From positions 1,553,353 to 1,617,352 of the forward strand of contig JAJVIF010000001.1 in NCBI GenBank assembly GCA_022072165.1: DNA of 64,000 nucleotides, read 5' to 3'. This document shows positions 23,479-30,264 of this stretch, piece after piece. Under the pieces are notes generated by a model that did no database searches, had not been told where the DNA came from, and saw only the letters and a program-made list of their open reading frames with translations. The stretch is from a bacterium (lineage in GTDB: Bacteria; JAJVIF01). Position 1 is the first letter of the stretch; each line of letters opens with the position of its first letter. A program made the position numbers and the translations under genes.

Positions 23479-26090
23479 TACTGCACCTCCCCGAAGCTCC
23501 GGACTTTGCCGGTGGAGCGCTGGTTGTAGTTATCGGCATCCGCCGGGGCGAGGTCGCGGTCGGTGTTCCCGAGGAAGGTGTTCGCGAAGTAGGCCACTTT
23601 GTCGATGACGAAACCGTTGTAACCGTTGTTGGGCTGGCCATCGCCCCGGAGGACCACCCGGGCGGTGTCGCCGGACACCAGCACCCAGCCATACTGGCTG
23701 TTGATCTCCGGGGGCAAATTCGGGTCCGCAAGCAGCTCGCCCACCACGCCGCCCTGCTGATCATTCGGGTCCAGGAAGACCGGCGGGTCAACCCCGGTGT
23801 CCGAGAATGAGGTGAGGGTCTTGATGAGCTGGCCCGACGCGTCGTAGATGTCGATGGCATCCCCGGGGGCCAGTCGGAACTGATCACGCAGGAAGTGGAT
23901 GCCGAGTTCCGTGACACCCGGGACCGTCAGCCACCACTCGCCCTGCCGATTGATCCCCTCACCCCAGTTGGTGTAGGCCGCCGTCGCACCGAAGGAACTC
24001 ATTGTGCCGGGGGCGATCATGGAGCGGTCAACGTCATTGGCGTTGTTCGCCACATAGCTGATGGAATCGACCCAGAAGCCGTAGTTCAGGCGGTCGTCCA
24101 GATAGTCGCCCTGGCGATCCAGATAGGGGGTAATTTTGAGGCCGTTCACCGACGGTCCAAGGGTGAAGTTCTTGTTCGCGAGATCCGCAATGTCGTAAAT
24201 CCCGGGCGTCCCGATCAGCAAGCCGAGGGCCCCGTTGGGGGAAACATAGGTCTCGGGCGGCAGAATCGGACCGAAGGAAGAGAGATAGTCGATGCGGATG
24301 GAGTCGCCATCAGTACTGCTGGCCGCAGCGAGGCTGGTCGCGCGATTGAAGTGGACCTTCCAGCTCACCAGGGGTGCACCGCCAGGAGGCGTCGGTTTGA
24401 AGACCGTGGTCGACCAGGGGAGTGTGGGATGAATCGCCTCCAGGCTCCCGAGGCTCCCCTGATGGGCGGTCCGCTGAGTGGGGAGATCGATCCGCACCAG
24501 CTGCCCGTTGTTATCGACGTACTCGACTGCCGAGACCAGATAGCCATACGCCGAGGGATCACCGACCCCGTCGAGGCCCAGGCGCAACTGGATCCCCAGA
24601 GGCGTGTTGGCACGGACCCGGGTCGCGAAGGGGGTCTGGTAGAACGGCAGCGCCCCGGTCAGAGTCGCGAGGACCTGACCGGTGTTCGCGTTGATGACAT
24701 CCAGCGTATCCCCGGGGCCCAGAAATGAATCGCCGGAGAACTCCAGGCGCATCGCCTGAATGATGTTGTTGGGGTCCTGGCCGTTGGGGTCCGTGATGAT
24801 CGAGGGGTCTACCACCGGCGGGGTGGTCCCGCCACCAGGCTGGACCTGCAGGCCCGCTTCCTCCTCGGTCATGTTGTATGGCGACCAGATGGTCTGTGTG
24901 AAGCTGCTGGCGACCCCGCCTTCGAGGCCATCGTAGGGATGCGGCGTCTCGAAGTAGGCTGGCTTTTCTTCCTCGTCGAAGAAGTACCGGACACCGGAGA
25001 GCTGGAAGCCATACTGCTGGTCCGGAGTCCCTGAACCAAAGACGTTATCTGTCACCATGCGAATACGGAGCGTCGTGCCATCGGCAGGATCTTCGAAGTA
25101 GTAGGACACAGGCCCCGGAGTCGGGCCGGCAATGGTAGCGAAGGGAGGCTGATACACCCCATTAGCCCAGCGGCTGAACTCCAGCCGGTCGCCGGGATCT
25201 TCCAGACCCAGGAAGCCCGGATCAAAGAGGAGTCCGATACGCTTGATTTTGCGTCCCGGATTCGCGGGGTCCCGGGGATAGCTGACCGACCAGTAGCGGT
25301 CCATGCCCGGAGGATAGGCATCCGTGCCCATCAGCCCTGCGAGATCGTGGGGAGACTCCACGGTATGCGGACGGATCGTCAGTTGCGAGAAATCATCGCG
25401 CGTCCGCTCCCGGGAACCGTAGTACCGATTCTCCTGCTGATACGACTTCCGGAGCGTGGCCGTCCGGATGTCACTCTGTCCCTTGGTGATTTCGCCGTGG
25501 GCGTAGAGATTCAGCGTGCTGGACTCTTCACCCGGGAAATAGTTGTAGTCCAGGCGACGCTGTGCGAAGGCATCATCCGAGAGGAACTCCAGCAAGCGCT
25601 GGTCCGCCGGACCAGCGACAGTGGTGACCATGGCGGCTTCATCGATGCCACCGGAGTTGCGGATGAACTCCGCACCGACATACACGGTTCCGGAGCCCTT
25701 GGTGGTGGGGAAACCGACCCGTCCGACCCACGGCTGCTCAGTGTCTTTGAGGGTCTTCTGCAGATCGACCTTCGCAAGATCGAGACCGGATTCGATGGTG
25801 GCATCCGGGGTCGAGGTGTCCCCCGCCGCCGGGAGCTTCAGATTGCCGGGGAGACGCTTAATATTTTCTTTGAGCTGCCAGGCGGCGAGGTCCAGAACCC
25901 CTTCGGTGGCGGTCCGGGCCTGCATTGCCCGACTCCCCGCATCGGATGTCTGATACTCATCGACCGCCAGGGCCAGCAATCCCGCAGACACCAGGGCGAC
26001 AGCGCCCATGATCACGGCCACCAGCACCAGGGCATACCCACGACGGGGTCGTGCCGCGGTCCGATGCCAGTGACTGAGCCAGCGATCCAT
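23478..26090 (-). CDS. Very large PilX/GspK-like minor pilin with repeated CUB-like domains
   Basis: ATG at 26090 has GGAGGG upstream. The leader ends RRGYALVLVAVIMG; the residue at +5 is not Glu, as in GspK/PilX proteins that cap the pilus tip. A helical region follows (QARTATEGVLDLAAWQL). The 870-residue product is several times normal size. Its head repeats a CUB-like pattern of Phe-containing strand, GD-x-[IL]D-[IV][YI][DN] and G-[FWY]-x-[IV]-[DS]: see GDTLDVINANTG, GDAIDIYDASGQ and FVIDKVAYF. It heads the pilin operon. Surface adhesion or ligand binding is an inference. Confidence 0.78.
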   Translation of the reverse strand: MDRWLSHWHRTAARPRRGYALVLVAVIMGAVALVSAGLLALAVDEYQTSDAGSRAMQARTATEGVLDLAAWQLKENIKRLPGNLKLPAAGDTSTPDATIESGLDLAKVDLQKTLKDTEQPWVGRVGFPTTKGSGTVYVGAEFIRNSGGIDEAAMVTTVAGPADQRLLEFLSDDAFAQRRLDYNYFPGEESSTLNLYAHGEITKGQSDIRTATLRKSYQQENRYYGSRERTRDDFSQLTIRPHTVESPHDLAGLMGTDAYPPGMDRYWSVSYPRDPANPGRKIKRIGLLFDPGFLGLEDPGDRLEFSRWANGVYQPPFATIAGPTPGPVSYYFEDPADGTTLRIRMVTDNVFGSGTPDQQYGFQLSGVRYFFDEEEKPAYFETPHPYDGLEGGVASSFTQTIWSPYNMTEEEAGLQVQPGGGTTPPVVDPSIITDPNGQDPNNIIQAMRLEFSGDSFLGPGDTLDVINANTGQVLATLTGALPFYQTPFATRVRANTPLGIQLRLGLDGVGDPSAYGYLVSAVEYVDNNGQLVRIDLPTQRTAHQGSLGSLEAIHPTLPWSTTVFKPTPPGGAPLVSWKVHFNRATSLAAASSTDGDSIRIDYLSSFGPILPPETYVSPNGALGLLIGTPGIYDIADLANKNFTLGPSVNGLKITPYLDRQGDYLDDRLNYGFWVDSISYVANNANDVDRSMIAPGTMSSFGATAAYTNWGEGINRQGEWWLTVPGVTELGIHFLRDQFRLAPGDAIDIYDASGQLIKTLTSFSDTGVDPPVFLDPNDQQGGVVGELLADPNLPPEINSQYGWVLVSGDTARVVLRGDGQPNNGYNGFVIDKVAYFANTFLGNTDRDLAPADADNYNQRSTGKVRSFGEVQ

Positions 26091-26166
26091 GTGCCCTCCG
26101 GACTCTGCAGCGCGCCAGGGCTCCTGCAGGTGCGATATGCCGTGGGGAGAGTATCCAAGCATCGTA

Positions 26167-26276
26167 CCAAAGCGCCTGTTGGAGCCTGGTTCTCCCAGAA
26201 CGCCTCCCAAAAGAGAAACCCCCTTCCTCAGGCCTTCGGAGAGAAAGGGGGCATTCCAGGGATAACGACGCTTTGG
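26167..26276. other. Structured non-coding element upstream of the pilin operon
   Basis: CCAAAGCG (26167-26174) and CGCTTTGG (26269-26276) are perfect inverted repeats enclosing the strong hairpin at 26219-26251 and a smaller one (GTTCT CCC AGAAC around 26189-26201). This resembles a closed multi-helix RNA, as in a leader regulator or small RNA. No known riboswitch consensus (for example the c-di-GMP GEMM motif) is recognisable. The other half of this 395-bp gap (26277-26485) shows nothing definite. Confidence 0.35.
26219..26251 (-). terminator. Rho-independent terminator, minus strand
   Basis: On the minus strand an 11-bp stem with one mismatch (CCCCCTTTCTC / GAGGAAGGGGG) closes an 11-nt loop and is followed by the T-rich TTTCTCTTTT. 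It ends transcription coming from the glycosyltransferase pair at 26486-28762 before the pilin operon, or acts as an attenuator in a leader of that operon. Confidence 0.65.
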
Positions 26277-26485
26277 AGGGATACAGTGGGGGGGCCAAAA
26301 CCGTTTCGGGTAAGATTTACAACAGAAATGAGCAGATTATGTCCTCCAGAGCGGTGCCGAGGGCGATTTCGGAAGGAGGCAGGTCCGCCAGCGCGGGGCG
26401 ACATATCGGATCGACATGTATTTTTTTGCCGCCCGCACCTCATGCCACCCCGTACTGTTGCATTCTGAGGCAGCGCTGCGCCGCG

Positions 26486-27292
26486 CTAGCGACCCAGGGC
26501 GCGACGTCGCCGGCGCAGCTCCCCGGCATGGGTCAGGGCGTACCACCGCAGGCGCGGCACGATGAAAAACGACTCGATGGCGATCCGCCGGGAGAGCTTG
26601 CTTTGCCCCGCCGTCCGGTCCGCAAAAATGATCCGGACTTCCCCGATCGAGAAACCAAGCATCACCGCCCGGTAGTTCAGTTCAATCTGAAACGCATAGC
26701 CGTTGGAGCGGATTTCATCCAGCCCGATGGCTTCCAGGACCTCGCGACGCACCACCTTGAAGCCGGTCGTCATGTCCCACATCTTCATCCCCGAAATCGC
26801 CCGGACATAGGTCATCGCTCCCAACGAGAGCATCAGGCGAAACAGGGGCCAGTTGACGATCGACAATCGGCCATCCTTGAAGCGGGAGCCGATGACCAGG
26901 TCATAGGTGCTGCTGGCAGCCAGCAAGTCAGGAATCGAGGCCGGATCGTGCGAAAAATCGGCATCCATCTGCATGATGTGAGTGTAGTCGCGTGCCAGTG
27001 CCCAGTGGAACCCCGCCACATAGGCGCGTCCGAGACCATCTTTCACCTGCCGATGCAGGACATGGACCCGGGGCTCCGTGGCACGGAAGGACTCTACCCA
27101 TTCCCCCGTCCCATCCGGCGAGCTGTCGTCCACCACCAGCACATGGGCGTTCGGCACATGCTGGAAAATCAAGGGCAAGAGCCCCGGCAGATTCTCCCGC
27201 TCGTTGTAGGTCGGCATCACGATCAGGACCCGCATGGCGGGGTCGAGGGCCGGAGGGGCAGGCATCGATGGGGCAGGCAGATCGGTAGGCAT
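26486..27292 (-). CDS. Polyprenol-phosphate sugar transferase (GT2, Ppm1/DPM1-like)
   Basis: This 268-residue GT2 enzyme has the family hallmarks: MPTYNERENLPGLL, VVDDSSPDGTGEW, MQMDADFSHDP (metal/nucleotide Asp residues), GSRFKDG and a C-terminal FADRTAGQSKLS. DPM1/Ppm1 enzymes move mannose, or a related sugar, from GDP-sugar to polyprenyl phosphate at the cytoplasmic membrane face. There is no C-terminal membrane domain, as in DPM1. A polytopic membrane protein 21 bp upstream could be the matching lipid-linked sugar user, and the T4P operon downstream suggests, without proving, a glycoprotein link. Confidence 0.88.
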   Translation of the reverse strand: MPTDLPAPSMPAPPALDPAMRVLIVMPTYNERENLPGLLPLIFQHVPNAHVLVVDDSSPDGTGEWVESFRATEPRVHVLHRQVKDGLGRAYVAGFHWALARDYTHIMQMDADFSHDPASIPDLLAASSTYDLVIGSRFKDGRLSIVNWPLFRLMLSLGAMTYVRAISGMKMWDMTTGFKVVRREVLEAIGLDEIRSNGYAFQIELNYRAVMLGFSIGEVRIIFADRTAGQSKLSRRIAIESFFIVPRLRWYALTHAGELRRRRRALGR

Positions 27293-27313
27293 GGGTCAGT
27301 AGGTCGCTCCAGC

Positions 27314-28762
27314 TTACGACAGGCGTCCGGCGGGGTAATACGACGCGAGCCCGACCGACCAGCGGTAGACCGCTTCGATAAGGGGGCAGACCAGCGCGCC
27401 GGCGGGCTGCGCGGTCCCGGCGACCCAGACCAGCACCCCGAGGCGAACCGCGTTGTGATACCAGGGCTGCCAGCCCTGCAGGATTGGCTCTCTGAAGATA
27501 AACGCGCAGTAGTACCCCAGGAGTGGCAGCAGACTCACGAGCGCGTCGCCGCCAAACTGATGGAGATAGAAGGTGACCTGTGTGCGCCCACCGAAGGTCG
27601 GGACCAGAATGCCAATTTGCTTGCCCCCCTCCGATGCTGGTACGCCATAGCCAAACGCGCCATCGATGATCGCCAGTCCGACGGCGGCGAGGAGGGTCCA
27701 GTACGCCCCCCAATGGAAGATCCCCTGCCCGGCGCGAAAAAGGTCGACCTGCTGCGCCTCTTCCAGTTCCTGGGTCCGGATGATGCGACTCACCAGTATC
27801 AGGGTCCCGATCAGTGCTGGCGGGAACATCCAGAGAAGTCCGTTGTACCCGATCAGGTTCTGCAGGAAGTACTGCACGCTGGCGCCGATGTTCGCCTGAT
27901 GCAGCACGATGAGTGGCAGCAGCTTGTTGAAGCCCCACATGTGGGTCCCGACCAGCACCAAAGCCACCGGAAGCGCCCCCAGCGCCAGATGCTGTCCCAG
28001 TTGCTGCAACGGGCGGGGACGGGTCGCCAGCAACACGCCTCCAAAGCCAATGACTGCGGCTCCCGCCACCGGGACGATGCCACAGGCGAGCATCAGCAAC
28101 GCTCCCGCGCGCCAGCCCTGCATCCGGGCAGGCTGATCTTTCGCGATGCGGAAGAGCGCGGTGTTGAGTTGCGCGAGCCCGGTCCAGAGGAGCGCCGCAC
28201 CAAGGGCGTGCTCGGTGAGATAGGTCATCCGGAGCGCCAGGGGCGACAGAAAGAGGACCGGGAGCACCAGCACCCACCAGCGCGACCCGGAGAGTCCCCG
28301 CAGCTGGATGCTCTGGCCAAAGAACCATGCGAGGAGGCTGACCGCGATCAGATTCGGCACCAGCGCCAGGACCCGGTAGAGCGTCAGGGGGTCCAGGGCA
28401 TCTGGTGCGACGCCGGCGATGCGGGATGCCATGCTCGTCAGGCCCCCCAGCAGGAGGCCATAGAGGGGGGTGAAGCGGGGACGCAGGGTGGTAGTCCCCT
28501 CCCCCTGACGGGCCGGGACATGGACCGTACCCGGGGCCTGCGCCAGGACGTCCGGCACCCGGAAACCCCGTCCGGACGCCACTTCCAGCGCTGTGGCATA
28601 GCGGACTGCCTCATCGCCGGAGACCGGAATCTGCGGCTGCCAGGTCCAGCGGGCGATGGTCTGACGGTACTCGTTGGTGGTCGCGACTGGGGTCAGCACC
28701 ACCAGCGTACTGAGGACGACCCAGGCCCAGCCCAGGAGCATCAGGAGACCGAGTTGGCGCAT
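27314..28762 (-). CDS. Polytopic membrane protein, GT39/GT-C-like
   Basis: The 482-residue product has roughly ten hydrophobic segments and an N-terminal periplasmic loop after the first helix, including PVSGDEAVRYATALEVASG. The Asp-Glu pair in the first loop and the many membrane helices resemble GT-C glycosyltransferases that use polyprenyl-phosphate sugars. No specific family is certain. It is read with the polyprenol-phosphate sugar transferase 21 bp downstream and may use its product. No SD is evident before the ATG. Confidence 0.65.
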   Translation of the reverse strand: MRQLGLLMLLGWAWVVLSTLVVLTPVATTNEYRQTIARWTWQPQIPVSGDEAVRYATALEVASGRGFRVPDVLAQAPGTVHVPARQGEGTTTLRPRFTPLYGLLLGGLTSMASRIAGVAPDALDPLTLYRVLALVPNLIAVSLLAWFFGQSIQLRGLSGSRWWVLVLPVLFLSPLALRMTYLTEHALGAALLWTGLAQLNTALFRIAKDQPARMQGWRAGALLMLACGIVPVAGAAVIGFGGVLLATRPRPLQQLGQHLALGALPVALVLVGTHMWGFNKLLPLIVLHQANIGASVQYFLQNLIGYNGLLWMFPPALIGTLILVSRIIRTQELEEAQQVDLFRAGQGIFHWGAYWTLLAAVGLAIIDGAFGYGVPASEGGKQIGILVPTFGGRTQVTFYLHQFGGDALVSLLPLLGYYCAFIFREPILQGWQPWYHNAVRLGVLVWVAGTAQPAGALVCPLIEAVYRWSVGLASYYPAGRLS

Positions 28763-28866
28763 AGCAGCGGTGATGCGGCGACTCCCAAGGGGGGGGATGC
28801 GTGGTCCGGTGACACGGCGGGGCCGTGACGCCGATGGTAGCGCAGACTCATGGCATCATCGGCTGT

Positions 28867-29313
28867 ATGGCCCTGTGTGTCCCATGCCGTCCGTTGTCGC
28901 CGCTCCTGTTGGGGGTCGTGATGTTGCTCGCTGGTTGCGAAGCGGCGACCACGGAAGCGCCGCTGGTGCCGCCATCGACAGTTCCCGATCCAGCGTGGGT
29001 GGCCCTGGTGACCGGTCGCTGGGAAGGGATCAGCACCACGACCACCGGCGTGGAGGATTACCTTGACTTCACGTTCTGGCCCGATGGTGTCTATGCCCGG
29101 GTCCGCGTCGAGGTGAATCGTCGGCGGCTGGCCGAGCCCTACGCGGAACTGACGGGCGAGGAAGTCCGGATCGAAATTGCGGATCTCCAGGGAAACAGCG
29201 GGCAGTTTCTGGGGACGATTGCGGCATCGGCAGGGACGATCTCAGGGACCTTTACCCTGACATTCAACGGCACCACCGACCAGGGCACTTTCACGGTTAC
29301 CAAAATCGACTAG
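28867..29313 (+). CDS. Small lipoprotein of unknown function
   Basis: The ATG at 28867 begins a signal peptide ending in the lipobox LLAGC; an upstream in-frame GTG at 28825 is less likely. The 148-residue product has a compact beta-rich domain, GRWEGISTTTTGVEDYLDF to GTISGTFTLTFNGTTDQGTF. This looks like a small lipocalin-like barrel of the type with a W-x-G near the first strand and repeated x-G-x-[FI]. That fold is a guess. It converges with the DUF3108-like gene, with stops 7 nt apart. Confidence 0.7.
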   Translation: MALCVPCRPLSPLLLGVVMLLAGCEAATTEAPLVPPSTVPDPAWVALVTGRWEGISTTTTGVEDYLDFTFWPDGVYARVRVEVNRRRLAEPYAELTGEEVRIEIADLQGNSGQFLGTIAASAGTISGTFTLTFNGTTDQGTFTVTKID

Positions 29314-29320
29314 CGCCAGC

Positions 29321-30196
29321 TTAGGTGCGGGGTGACGGGGCTGGGGGGCCGACTTCGGGCTTCTCCGGCAGCTTTGGTGCAGGCTTGGGGGCGGGCTTCG
29401 GTTTCGGTTTCGCGTTGGGGTCCTGGATGCTGTGCTTCTTTAAGCGCCAGATCCGATTACCCGCCTCGTACTGCGCGATGATGCGCGGATCCTTGACGGC
29501 ATACCAGACGAATTCCGAGACGCCGCTGATCCGGTGCTCCACTTTCCAGCACTCGTAGATGCCCGCCGGGACCGGGATCACTTCGCGCCCGGTGATGGTG
29601 ATGATGGGGGTCCGGAAGGAGAGATTCACCGGGTCGAGCATCATCGTGGTGAAGAGGTTCCCCTCCTCAAACTCCAGCCCGCGACCCGCCAAAAAGAGGA
29701 GCGGCAGGAGCGTGTAACTCCCGGCGTTGGTGAGCTTGCGCGACACCTGCTCGCCATTCACCTGGGTCTGGAGCGCAGTGATCTGTTTGTCGGCGAACTG
29801 GAGTTCCAGGGTTTCGGTGCCCCGCTCATCGGCGTAGCGCTGACGGAACCCCCAGGGCTGGAGGGTCTTCGCCTCCAGGGTCGCGACCCAGCCGAGAGAT
29901 TGCCCTCCCGGCTCGGTACCGTTGTAAGTGATTTCCAGCTTGTCGTAGGGGCCGCCGGTGAGTCGTTTTGTGGAGAGGGTCCCCTCCCCTTCCCGGATCG
30001 CGCCATCGCCTCCCTTGAAAGCGCCCCCGGTATCGTTCTTCACTACGATCTGATAGGTCAGGGTATCGGGGGCGGGGAAGCTCTTATCGGCGGGATACCG
30101 CCAGGAGTGGAACGGCTTCGCCTCTGAATGGATAGGCTGCGCCCCACCCACCAGGAGTGTCAGCGCCAGCACCGCAGTGACATGTCGTGCCGTCAT
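29321..30196 (-). CDS. DUF3108-like secreted protein
   Basis: A signal peptide (cleaved near HSEA) is followed by a beta-rich domain. LTYQIVVKNDTGG, then GTLSTKRLTGGPYDKLEITY and a C-terminal VPAGIYECWKVEHRISG with WYAVKDPRIIAQYEAG match the DUF3108 pattern of an extracytoplasmic beta-barrel-like protein. The 291-residue product ends in a Lys/Pro repeat tail (KPKPKPAPKPAPK). An alternative GTG start lies at 30202. Function of the family is poorly known. Confidence 0.7.
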   Translation of the reverse strand: MTARHVTAVLALTLLVGGAQPIHSEAKPFHSWRYPADKSFPAPDTLTYQIVVKNDTGGAFKGGDGAIREGEGTLSTKRLTGGPYDKLEITYNGTEPGGQSLGWVATLEAKTLQPWGFRQRYADERGTETLELQFADKQITALQTQVNGEQVSRKLTNAGSYTLLPLLFLAGRGLEFEEGNLFTTMMLDPVNLSFRTPIITITGREVIPVPAGIYECWKVEHRISGVSEFVWYAVKDPRIIAQYEAGNRIWRLKKHSIQDPNAKPKPKPAPKPAPKLPEKPEVGPPAPSPRT

Positions 30197-30264
30197 CAGC
30201 ACTCATTTAACACACTTTTGCATGTATCCGCTCGCCCATGCCTGATCAGACTTAATGGCGGGGT

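Noticed and set aside
26273-28828. Plus-strand ORF of 851 residues over the glycosyltransferase pair
   Set aside because: Antisense to two well-supported genes, with Gln/Arg/His-rich, unfolded-looking sequence; no domain.
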